64,000 bases of DNA, taken from Hyaloscypha bicolor E. Lineage: Eukaryota > Ascomycota > Leotiomycetes > Helotiales > Hyaloscyphaceae. Shown in pieces: positions 21,592 through 33,341 of the stretch (positions are counted from its first letter, which is position 1; every line of letters starts with the position of its first letter). The notes beneath the pieces are model-generated. The model was not told the DNA's origin. It was given only the letters and a program-made list of their open reading frames with translations, and searched no databases. Position numbers and translations under genes: made by a program. The stretch is taken from the NCBI RefSeq assembly GCF_002865645.1, contig NW_020194637.1, forward strand, positions 62,001 to 126,000. The letters are read 5' to 3'.

Positions 21592-21922
21592 TATTACGAT
21601 TCAGCTTTCGACCTTATTAACTAATATAGTTAGCTAATATAGTTGCCTATATCCCGTTACCTATATCCCGTTACCTATATCCCGTTACTTATATCCCGTT
21701 GCCTCCTAGATATACGTAATGCGGCCGCCTTACTAAGGAAGCGTACTTGAAATATACTAGAGATATTTAGAAGGCTAAGCCCCTTATAAACTAGTATACT
21801 ATAGGGTGTATATACTTCCTTATAGCCTTCTATATTCTAGTTTTCCCTTTCTTAGCTTTGAATTGTCTTTATAAGGGACCTTCTACCTTGCTTTCCAAGC
21901 CCTAAATGCCGTACCTGTAATA
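21592..21922 (+). repeat. 5' LTR of chromovirus copy 1
   Basis: 331 bp, starting TATTACGATTC (RIP form of TGTTACGATTC) and ending CTGTAATA (from CCGTGACA). It contains four 14-bp units of TTACCTATATCCCG at 21643-21698. Confidence 0.92.
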
Positions 21923-22289
21923 GTATTCAAAGCTTACTCCCTTTAATCCTATAGAGGATTTCAAATAAACTAATTCAGAACTATTAGAAATATAGGTGCC
22001 GCTAAGATAACGGAACCTCAGAAATACGAGTAATAGACTTCAGAATAATAAAAGCGAAAAGCTTTAGAACCCTCAGAGAAATCAGGTATTTATACCTTTA
22101 TAAATATATGCTAGTAGTATATTAGAAATCCCCCGAAAACCCGAAAATCGAAGAACCTCGAATAAAGGCTACTCTTTAACCAAGTCCTAGAGTAATAGGT
22201 ATATATAGGCCAGTAACCTGACTACTACCCTCAAGCCCTACCCTATAACCTTATAGGCCCTATATATATACCGGTAACGAGACTACTAG

Positions 22290-25200
22290 GGAGGATATAG
22301 TAGAGGAAAAGTATAATAGGTCGACTTCCCAGGATACTATATAACTAGGAACTATATTAACTTCTGCTAAGGCTTCCGGTAAAGCTTCTACTGGTTCAGG
22401 TCGTCCCGTTAGCGGCCCTTCCCGAACCGAATATTCCGTTAGTATTTCTGGAGAATTTATAGACAAGTCTATAGAAATAGAACCCTCTGCTTTTATTATA
22501 AAGCTTCTAGAGACCGATAACTATATTACTGCCGGAGAGTTATATAAATGGGCCAAGAAACCCGATATCTTATTCTCAGATATTAATATTATTATAAAGA
22601 GCTACCGGGAGAACGTCTAAAGAGCTATTTCGTATAAGAATGCCTATAGTTATAATAAAGCTATTATCGAGAATACCAAGCTCTATAATACCAAGCTTGA
22701 GGATAAAGTCAAACGCTATATAGCTATAGTAGATTGGCTTATAGTAGCTCTAACTGCTTTTGCTCTGCCTGCTCCGGCTACTTCGAACCCCTCTTAAAAA
22801 AATTTCGAACTATCTCCCGCTTATTTCCGTCCAGGATCCCCTATATCTTATACTTCCTTTAGAGGTACTAGAGTTACTAAGCTCTCAGATCTAACTTTCT
22901 TTACTAGAGATTATATTATCTTCGATAACTAGCTAGTTCAGATTAAGAATAAGCTATAAGGAAATACTAATTTATATCCCTTAGAGAATCTCAAGATTAT
23001 CTATATTTCTAGCAGACTTACTAGTAATACTCTCGCCCTAACTAATCCTTATATAGACGAAGATAGTTCAAATTAGTACTATTAGCTCTCAGAGTTCTAC
23101 TCTCATCTAAAGAAGCTATACTCTAACCCTAATAAGATATAGAATACTTGCTATAACTTTAGTAAGCTTTAAATATACTCTAGTCAAATATTTCAGGAGT
23201 TCTATACTCTCTTCTTATAACTATCTATAGAAGGCGGTATTAGTCTTTAAGATATTAAGTATAAACTAAATAAGAAGCTCTTACTAAAGTTCTAGAAGTT
23301 AGTATATATATATTATAATAATTCTTCTATTAATACTACTTACTTTACTTAATACTATATTACTAATAATTAGTAAATTAAGGCTATATATAAGAAGACT
23401 AAAAAGTATAAGAAGGCAGAAGCTATCCTAGTTAAGTTTACTTTTAGTACTATATCCTTATATACTTCTAAGGAATATACTTCTAAGAAGGAGTCTAAGA
23501 AGCCTATATTAACTACTCTTATTAAGTATATACTCTCTTATAAATACAAGTAATATCCTATAAAAACCGAGAATCTCTCGACTATTAAGTACTTTAACTA
23601 TAACGAGTTCGGCTATTATATTAGATACTATCCGGTTTTATATAGTAAGGAAACTAAGGTAGCTCTTTCTAGAATTAAGCCGGGCTTAGTTCCTATTCTA
23701 CTGGAATATACTATTCTAGTGAAGTATTCGGAGGATTCGAGCTCTAATTCTAGTATAGAACCGGGAAATGAATACCCCTAAAGAAAGTCTCTACTTTAGG
23801 GTCTTATAATATGGATTTAATAGAGATTGACTTAATTTGTCTAATAAGAGGAAATACTCTTATAATACCCTGTACTATTAGTATAAATAAATTAGAAATC
23901 AAGTCTTCTTCCCTTATTAATACTAGAGCTAATAATTATGCTTTTATTAATATAAAGCTTACTTAGCTTATAGAGCGATTCTTAGAAGTGGAATTATAAT
24001 CCCTTCCCTTACCCTATATCATATGCGGTTTTAATAGAAAGCTAGCTAAATCTACTAAGAAATATATAGAAGTCTTATTTTTAATTAATGGATGAAGTAT
24101 TAATATACCTATAATTATTCTAAACCTTAGAGATTATAATATTATCTTTAGTAGAAAATAGATAGTATATATTAATATTCTAGTTAATTACAGAAGATAT
24201 AGGCTTATATAGCCAAAGAATAAGCCTAAATCTATATAATTTAATTATATTATTAGTATTTCGTAGTAATAGCTAGAGAAGTAATCTAATAAGAAGTATT
24301 AAAAGAATACTAATTAACGAGATTCTATTATAAGCTATTTCTGGAAACCTTCTATTCTAAAGCGGTCTTTCTTTTTTCGGACTAATTAGAGGGAATTATA
24401 TAAGACTATAAAAACGGAGCTTCTATAGCCTAAGTAAGATATAATACCCAAGTAAAAGCCAAAAAAGTAGAAAGAGGTCCTTAATAAGAAGCGAATATTA
24501 GATCTAGTTATTCTTACCTCTATAGTATTTAATTATATAGCCAAGAGAGAAGATAATATTATTAATTAAATCTCTATCTATAAAATTAATAAGGAGCTTA
24601 AAGCTCGGAAAAAAGAAGCTATCTCTAGCCCAGAGAATTAATAACCGGAGAAATAGAGCTTTAGTAACTATAGAGAATATTACCTCCGGAACTCAAGAAA
24701 TATACCTCTATTTTCTCTAAGAAGAAATCTAATATCCTTCCTTCCTATAGACTATATAATTATAAGATTCAGATTAAAGGCCTAAAGGGAACCGAGAGTA
24801 TTAGATATTAATTTCTCTAGTAATAGTCTACTTAAGAGCTTCTAGAAATCAAGTATTTCTTAGAAGATAATCTGGCTAAGGGCTTTATTAAAACTAGTTA
24901 GGCTCCTTTTGCTTTACTAGTTCTTTTTATAAAGAAAGCAAATAGAGGTTTATACTTCTATATTAATTTCCGCTATCTAAATAATATTACCCGGAAGGAT
25001 TAATATTTCTTTTTATTTATTAATAAGACTTTAAGTTAATTATCTAAAGCTAAGATCTATACCAAATTAGATATCTACCAAGCTTTCTATTATATAGCTA
25101 TAGACCCGAACTCTTAGAAGCTAATAATATTCCGTACCTGCTATAGAGTATATAAATATAATATTCTCTGGAAAGGCCTTATAAATAGCCCGGTTATATA

Positions 25201-27880
25201 TTAATACTATATAAATAATATACTCTTTAAGTATCTAAATAACTTTTATATAGTATACCTTAATAATATTCTTATTTACTTAGAAAACCTAGTAAAGTAC
25301 AAATAGTATATATAAAAAGTACTAGACTACTTATATCTTATTAGTCTCTAAATAGATATTAAGAAATCGGAATTTAAAGTTATATATATAAGGTACTTGA
25401 ATTTTATTATCTCTATATCTGATATTAAAATAGATCCCGATAAAGTTAAAGTAATATATAACTAGTAATCCCTAAAGATAGTTAAGGGTATATAGTTCTT
25501 CCTTAGCTTCTATAACTTTTATAGATACTTTATTAGAGAGTACGGACAAATTACTAGACCTCTTACCTTACTTATAAAAAAGGGTATTTCCTTTAAGTAG
25601 TCCGAGTAATATTAAGAGGCTTTTACTTACCTAAAAGAAGCTATAATTTCTATCCCAGTTCTGTAATACTATAATCCAGATCTGCCTATAATAGTAGAAA
25701 TAGATATATCTAAAGAAGTAGTTACTAGCCTACTCTTTTAATAAGATCCGGAAATAGGCCTTTAGTATTCTATAGCTTATTTTTCCAAAACTATACTTCC
25801 GGTAGAGCTCAATTATAATATATATAATAAGGAGATACTTGCTATAGTATAAGTACTAGAGAAATAAAGAACTAAGCTAGAGGGCCTTTAGAATACTTCC
25901 TTTAAGGTCTACTCTAATTACCGTACCTTAGAGTACTTTATAACTACTAAGAAGCTCTCTTCTTAATAAGCTAGATAGGCTAAGCTCTTATTCCGCTATT
26001 ACTTTAAGCTTATATATTATTCTGGGAAATCGAATAAGCAAGTAGATACTTTATTATAAAGATAAGATAAAATAAATACTTAGGGCCAGATTAAGGAGAA
26101 GCTATAAACTCAAGTACTTCTCCCTAAAGACAAGATTAATCCGGAGATTATCTATAACTTATAGCTTATAGTAATACTTTATAAAGTCGGCTTACTTAAT
26201 CCGGAATTCGGCCCTAAAAACCAAGCGTATACTAAAGACTTTCCGGAGAAGAATACCCCTATTAGAGGCATAATTCCCCTGGAAAAAAGGTATTCTCTTA
26301 GAAGCTTTACTAGTAAACTCCGCTATAATAGTCCCTATAGAAGTATTATTAAAAGCTTCTGCCAAGTATAGTAGTTTATAACTTATAGATAAGATCCTAT
26401 AGGATAATTATATATTACCGGATCTAGAGAAGCTATATATAATAGCCTAAGCCAAAAGTAATATCTGGATACTATAAAACAGCCTCCTTTTATACTATAG
26501 AAGACTTTATATTACAGAGAACGAAATGATTTCCGGACTACCTTTATAAACTGCCCTAATTCGTAAAATATATAATAAACCCCTTTTTAGATATCCTGGA
26601 TATATAAAGCTCTATTAGCTATTAAAGAAGTAATATTACTAGCTATCTATAGGTAAGGATATTAATTAATACTATAGTAATTACTATACTTATAAGAGAT
26701 TATATATATCCAGAAATAAGAAGCCTGATTTACTTTATTCCTTTCTAGTTCCTAATTACCCCTAGTAATATATTATAGTAGACTTTAAGAGCTATCTAGA
26801 AAGCAAATCGGATTATAATATAGTTACTTTATTTATAGATTACTTATTTAAGTATCTAATTATAATTCCCGTACGAGATATAATTATAGTCAAGTAGCTA
26901 GTACCTCTATTTTTACTTTATATAATATATTAAGTAGGTATTCCAGAAATAATTATATTAGATTAGGAACTCTAATTTATATCCGATTTTTGGAGCGAAT
27001 TCTATACGAGAATTAGTATAAAGCTTAAGATCTTAATAGCTAATTACCTCTAAACGGAGAAATAAATAGAGATTATTAATTAATACTTTAATTAGAGATT
27101 ATATCTATATATTAACTATTACTAGAATAACTGGAACGAATAGGTTACTATAATTAATTATTAATAAGCCTCCCTTTAGTATAAAACTATTAGCTAGTTC
27201 CCATTTATAACTAAAAAGGGCTATAAGCCTTATACCTCTCTAAACTAGAACTCTTCTATTAAAGCTAACTCACCTAAAGAGAAGCTAAATAGGGATAAAG
27301 CTAAAGTATTAGTAAATTAATTATATAAATTATAGTAACTTGCCTAAGGTAATATAGAGCAAGTATAAGAATAATATATAGTATAAGCTAATAAATACCG
27401 CCGTTTAATCGATTTCAAAGTCGGAAATAAAGTATGAGTTACTATAAAATACTAGAAATCCGATCGTCCAAGCCAAAAGCTAGGGAACTAAATAGAAGGC
27501 CCGTTTGAGATTCTAGAATAGTATAGCTACTTATTCCTCCTGAAACTGCCGGAAATCATAAAGATATACCTAGTTTTTTATATAGAGAAGCTATAAAAAG
27601 ACCCCCAGAATTCTTTACTAGGTCAAGTAAATCCGGAACCGCCCCTATTAATACTAGAGGATAGCGAATAAAAGTACGGCATTAAGCGGATTATTATAGT
27701 TAAGCTAGTAAGAAATAAGCTAAAGTATAGAATTTATTAGGTTAGTTAGGATAAGAATCCAGTATAGTATCTAGCTTCGGTACTAAGTAATAGCCTCCTG
27801 ATTTTATAGAGTTTCTATAATAATAATATTAATGTACTAGAACCTCTATAAAACCTGTAATATTAGCTAGACTATATAAA
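22290..27880 (+). pseudogene. gag-pol relic of chromovirus copy 1
   Basis: Readable + strand domains, all with RIP stops: a gag zinc knuckle at ~23595-23640 (FNYNEFGYYIRYY, from C-x2-C-x4-H-x4-C with Cys and His turned to Tyr); protease at ~23910 (LINTRANNY, from LIDTGADN); RT at 24880-25300 (LDIYQAFYYI, and YLNNILIY from YLDDILIY); RNase H at 25770-26060 (SKTILPVELNYNIYNKEILAI); integrase at 26560-27200 (VDFKSYLESKSDYN, DFWSEFY, a Q-T-E..IEIIN block); chromodomain at 27660-27850 (RNKLKYRIY.V...KNPV.YLASV.., matching Y.VKW.G.....EW.PA). Catalytic Asp pairs are Asn. The chromodomain would have guided integration to heterochromatin. Confidence 0.9.
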
Positions 27881-28075
27881 AAATAATACTTATTTAGAAC
27901 TATACGGAAATAATAATAAACCCTCCTAAATTATATAGTAAAGGCACTAGCCTTTTATATATAATATCTATATCCGAGATACTAATTTACTTTAGAAAGG
28001 AAAATAATACAAAATTAGATAAATTAATAGCTTTTATAAAGCTCGGGGACGAGCTTATTCTAAAGAGAGGAGTAA

Positions 28076-28406
28076 TATTACAATTTAGCTTTTAACCTTA
28101 TTAGCTAATATAGTTAGCTAATATAGTTGCCTATATTCCGTTGCCTATATCCCGTTACCTATATCCCGTTACCTATATCCCGTTACCTCCTAGATATACG
28201 TAATATAGCCGCCTTACTAAGGAAGTATACTTGAAATATACTAGAGATATTTAGAAGGCTAAGCCCTTTATAAACTAGTATACTATAGAGTATATATACT
28301 TCCTTATAGCCTCCTATATTCTAGTTTTCTCTTCCTTAGCTTTAAATCGTCTTTATAAAAGACCTTTTACCTTGCTTTCCAAGCCCTAAATACTATATCC
28401 GTAATA
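28076..28406 (+). repeat. 3' LTR of chromovirus copy 1
   Basis: 331 bp, the same length as the 5' LTR, also with four 14-bp units (28127-28182). It starts TATTACAATTT right after the polypurine tract. Confidence 0.92.
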
Positions 28407-28759
28407 GTAGTCTTTTTTTAAAAGAATAGATATAACTAATAATTTGAATACTATTTATATACTACTATAATTTTGGGCCGGATATAATTAATCTAGTATA
28501 TTCTAGTAATATAAGAACCTGATTTAAGTTCTAAATATATTTTTATATAAATCTTTAAATACTAGGCAAGTCTTTAGTATTATTATAAGTAGTAATAGAA
28601 CTCTAAACTCTAATATTATTATAGTAAGCTATATAAACTAATAGTATTAAATCTCGGAGAATATAGTATATAATTCGAATAAACTAAGTAATTGAGTTTA
28701 TATCTCTTTAGAGAATTCTAGTATAGTAAAGAAGCTTATATAAAGTTATAAATCCTATT

Positions 28760-28980
28760 ATATTCCTATATTTCTTGGCTAAAAGAAGTTAATTATAACT
28801 CGAGAAATAATTTACTAAACTTGTAATTATATAGCTAGTAAAGTACTCCGAGAACTTATCTATATTTAGAGATAAGTTAATATCTCTAATAGTAACCTTA
28901 TTTACTTATAAAGCTACTTATACTATATAATATTTAAGGCCTTCTTTTTTCCTACTAGAAAATAAGAATTCCGGTAGAGT
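28760..28980 (-). pseudogene. Reverse transcriptase relic of the minus-strand Gypsy element
   Basis: The minus strand reads a KKEG..YYIV segment, then VNKVTIRDINLSLNIDKF and SLVNYFSSYN. These match the Gypsy RT blocks 'FV.K.DG.LR...DYR.LN..T..D..P.P..' and 'S..D..SGY.Q'. The nested chromovirus inserted about 350 bp downstream, so the rest of RT continues left of 21587. Confidence 0.7.
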
Positions 28981-31900
28981 CTATTATAGTATTTAAAGAT
29001 TCCCGTATCTAGTTATTCTTATATAAGCTTATTAACTACTGGGGCTAATATCCTTAGTACTAAAAAGCTGGATTTCTATTAAGCTTTATATAAAATAGTA
29101 TAAATTTCTAATAGTAGAGATACTTCTGGTTTTAATAGCCCTAAATAGCTAAAATTCCAAGTTAGAGCCCCTTTTCTATTATCTAATATTATAAATAATA
29201 AATCTCTCTTCTTATATAATAATTCCGGGCCAATTTTTAAGGCCTTCTTTCTTTCCTCTATTAAATATAAACCTGAAATAATATAAGAAAACTTCGGAAT
29301 TAATTACTAAGAAAAGTACCTAATTCCTAATATATTAATACTTTCTCTCTCTTCTAGTACCTTCTTCTAATTATCTAGCCCTCTAAAAGCCAAGCTAGTA
29401 CTTTTACTTAAGTTTACTAGCCGAATTTTCTTTATAATAGATTTATATAGCCTATTAACTAATATTACTAGAGGAAGACTTTATTACTATATAAAAGAAT
29501 AAGTATTAAACTATAAAGAAATATAATATAGTAGGAATTTTACCCCTATTAGTTATATAGTTCTGTTATGTGACCTCCGGACATTCGTATAGTCCGCAGT
29601 CCGCTTATATTACTTCTCTTTCCTTCTTAGTTCTTAGAAATCAATTAACCTTTACTCTCTAATTTCACACCTCACTCGTATGCTATAATCCCATATTATG
29701 GAAGCCCATTTCTTATTCCTATATTACTCCGTATTTTATATCTCTATTATAATAATAGTCTATATCTATATATAAAGAAATATTACAAGAAATACCTACT
29801 AAGAATTCCAGATTAAATATATATATAATTCCCTTTCGAACTTTTAAAGAAGAAATAAAAACATCTCTTAAAGGCTCTTTTCTTCCGGTTCTAATATTTC
29901 CTTTAGAATCCTCTAGTTATTTAAAGAAAAGATATTCTCTCGAATCCGGTTCTATAAATCGGATACTTTTATAACTCGGCTTATAGAAAACTTATTCTTT
30001 CTAGTATTAAAGATAGTTATATAGATAGCTTCTAATTAGATATATTTAATAGTAAGATTAGTTTATAGGATAAAGAATTACCCGAAAATAAGTTAATAAT
30101 TAGCTTTTTTAATAAAAAAGATCTGAATATATAATAATATATCTTTAATTTCTACTTAAATATTCTTATAAAGTTCTTTAAAAAAGTAATATTCCCTATT
30201 ATAAGAGACTAAGATTAAGTAAGGGTTTCCTGTAATTATAAAACTATAGTTATCTATAAGGCCTTAAATTATAATATTAATTTTAGTACTAGTATTAATT
30301 ATAGCCTTAACTTAAGTAATTCTATTAAAATATATATTAAGCTTAAGTATAAATATTATATAATATAGGTTCTCTTTATTTCCTTCTAGATTATAGAAAG
30401 TAATAGTAATACTAGGGCCGGGTTCTAATAAGTTATATTAAGGGCTCTAAAAAACTAGCTTTAGAAGAGCCAGAAAATTTAATAAAAGCTTTTAAGTTAT
30501 AATATCTTCTATTTTCTAATTAAGGATCTTATTTAATAGTAGCTCTAGCTTAGCCTTATCCCGAAGTTTATTTACTAAATATTAGACCCTTAGGTAAGAA
30601 TTAAGTAAAAGGCAGGTAAGGGCTATAAATAAAGCTATAGGCTTAATAATAAAATCCCTTAGAGAGATTAAATATATAAAGATAGGCTATAGCTAGTCTA
30701 ATATAAGACTATTTTATTAAGTTATTTCTTTTTTCTTATCTATAGCTATAATAAGTATCTATTTCCTATTTCTAAAATATTATACTATAATAATACTAGT
30801 TTCTTTTTCTTAATAATTCTTTAATATCCGGTATTAATTATAGCTATCTTTTAGTCTTCTATATAGCTTATTATCTTTCTTTTTCTTTATCTTAAAGATA
30901 CTAACTATAATCTATCTATTTTTATTATTAGTTCAGATAAAATCTCTTATTTTATTATTGGAATCTATATATAGGTTATACTTTTCTATAATTAAAGAGA
31001 GAGAAGAGATCTTGGTTTCCGGACCAGAATAAATATTCTAATTTATATACTAAAAGTATAGCTTGAATTACTATATTCTATTAACTCCGGAAATAAATTA
31101 AAATATTATATCTCCCGAATCTATAAGGCTAGTATAGATCTGATTTACTTAATTAAAATATATAATTTCTGCTATATAAAGAGCCAGTACTTCCGGATAT
31201 TAGATAGACTAGTAAAGAGAAGAGAAATATAAGAAATAATATCTAGTACTAGTTCTAGCTAGTCTTAATAGTTCTTGCCAGGAAATAGGCAAGTAAAACT
31301 AAGAAAGTTAAGCTATATTTAAAAGAACAGATCCGGTAGATATTATTTATATATTCGAGTTAGATATATTACTATTTAGAGAGAAGCTTTAAATACTACT
31401 AAAAGATAATACTAATACTTATATAGCTTAAATAAGTCTAGCTATATCCGATATAAGAACTTTAATATCTATAGACTATATACTAATAAATAGCTAGTAA
31501 TAGTCTAGCTTTATATAAATAGAAATAAGATAGATAAGATTTATTTCTATAGTTATTTAAGCTTAAAGGCTATTAATAAGAATACTATAAGAGTGAGAAT
31601 AGTTTTAATAATAGATTATTTCCTTATTAGCTTAATCTAACTTATAATACTTTATAGCTATTAAGGTAAAAGCCTTAAAATTCATTATATAAGAGATATT
31701 AAGCTCTATATTATACTTTCAAATAATCTTTTTATAAAGAGGCAAAGAGATTTCTTTAAGAAATTAAAGTATTTAGATATAGCCTTTAAATAATTAATTA
31801 TCTACTAAATACTAAGAAGAGGAGATATATTATTAATAGAACTTCCGTAAATTAACTCTATTAATATAGCCCTTTTTCTTTAAAGCCTCTATAAACCTTT

Positions 31901-33041
31901 AGGTTCTTATTATTTAGTAAATATTCTTCTCTTAATACTTCTAATATAAAATAATTCTAAAAGTAGTTTAATTATTCGAAATTCACTCCGGTATTATATA
32001 AATATATTATATAATAGTTATATAGTAATATTAGAGAAAGCAGGAAACTATAGCTAAACTAATAATATAATAGTCTTAATACTAGCTTTTATATTAGTCC
32101 AGAAACTTAGTAATATTAGGCCCTTAAAAATAGGGTATTTCAGGAATAGTAGTAGATAGTATTATCTATATAAGATATATAGTTTAAGTTTTATTAATAG
32201 AGAGGTCTACTAGTATTATAGGTAAGACCGGATTACTATTATTCCGGAAGCAAGTAATAGTATTTATTTCGGTATTAGAAATAGAGCTAGAGAAATCGGT
32301 TATAATAGAATTCAGATTACAAGTAAGAACTTATATAATAATAAGAGTAAGTAATAATAGTAACGAATATAGTTCTATAATTAAAAGTAAGATAATCTCG
32401 ATAGCTTAAGTAATTAAAGTTAATAATATTACAAATAGGGGTAATAAGTTCTAATTTTATAATAAATACTTAATTTTCTAGGGAGATTATAATATATAGG
32501 TAACTGCCTTAATCCTAAGAACCGGTCCTAAAGCTTTAGTAAAGAAGCTTTCTATATAAAATATATAAGATATAGATTATCTAGTTATCTATATAGAAAG
32601 TTATTAAATATAAGGTTTTCTATTATAAATTCCCGAAGCTATAACCTTAATATAGGCTAACTCTATACTAACTCCTTTAGAATAAGCTACTAACTTCCTA
32701 GTAGAATAGGCTAGTATAAAGAAATCTCTATATCTTTTAATAACTATATATATACTATAAATAAGTATAATAAGAAGGTTAGTAATTAAAAGATATAATA
32801 AAGGAAATAGTTTTATAAGCTACTTTATTTATAAGATTAATATAAAGAGATATACCTCTATAATTATAAATAGATAGAATTAATAGCTAACTAGCTAGTA
32901 TTCCAACTTTAGAAAACTTATATAATTAAAGCTAAAATATATAAATATAACTAAGAGTAACTATACTTTTAGAATCTAAAGAATATCTATATAATCTAAA
33001 GATACTAGCTATTATAATTTGGATTTTTCCTGGGTTACTAA

Positions 33042-33341
33042 TATAATAGGAATTTAATTATTATATGAATTTCGGACTATATATAGGTATTAAATATATA
33101 AATAGAGGTAAAGAGGAAAGGAAGCTAAATAAGTAGAAGTAATAATCTTAAGACTCTTAATACTAGTAATAAAATAATATAAATAGTTAAAAATAAGAGG
33201 CTCTAAAGATTAATATATTAGAAAGGCTAATTATATATATAGACAGAAGTCTTATATAACTCCTTAAACTAGTACTAGTATATCTGGGAAATAGGATATA
33301 TAATAATAGTTATAGAATAAGAGAGAAAAAACCCTATTATA
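33042..33341 (-). repeat. Right (5') LTR of the minus-strand Gypsy element
   Basis: 300 bp, the partner of 15585-15884. It is more AT-converted than the left copy, for example tatgaattt for tacggattt near its start. The primer-binding site should lie at 33030-33041 on the minus strand (ttagtaacccagg), but I cannot name the tRNA. Confidence 0.88.

Larger units (their letters stand above)
21592..28406 (+). mobile_element. Chromodomain Ty3/Gypsy retrotransposon (copy 1), nested
   Basis: A complete 6815-bp element, LTR to LTR, flanked by gtagt on both sides (21587-21591 and 28407-28411). Order on the + strand: 5' LTR, gag, protease, RT, RNase H, integrase, chromodomain, polypurine tract (aaagagaggag at 28063-28073), 3' LTR. 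It lies inside the minus-strand Gypsy element and so is younger. RIP has put stops at former CAA/CAG/CGA/TGG codons but the frame is mostly kept. It retains more original C and G than copy 2, so it is either younger or less often hit. Confidence 0.93.
15585..33341 (-). mobile_element. Minus-strand Ty3/Gypsy LTR element, split by a nested chromovirus
   Basis: Two 300-bp LTRs (15585-15884 and 33042-33341) bound the element; without the nested copy (21592-28406 plus one duplication) it is ~10.9 kb. The LTR ends are TATAATAGGG and CCCTAYTATA, which after undoing RIP are TG...CA termini. Orientation is minus: a purine tract (minus-strand agaggggag) abuts the left LTR inside the element. The RT relic (~28.8-28.96 kb) comes before the integrase relic (20.0-20.34 kb) on that strand. 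Flanks are gtat on the left and atat on the right, a four-base duplication if one G has become A. About 4 kb after the integrase is unusually long for a Gypsy element and holds an internal duplication. All coding is destroyed by RIP. Confidence 0.85.

Noticed and set aside
22260..22466. 68-codon minus-strand open frame
   Set aside because: Shadow of the chromovirus gag leader on the other strand.
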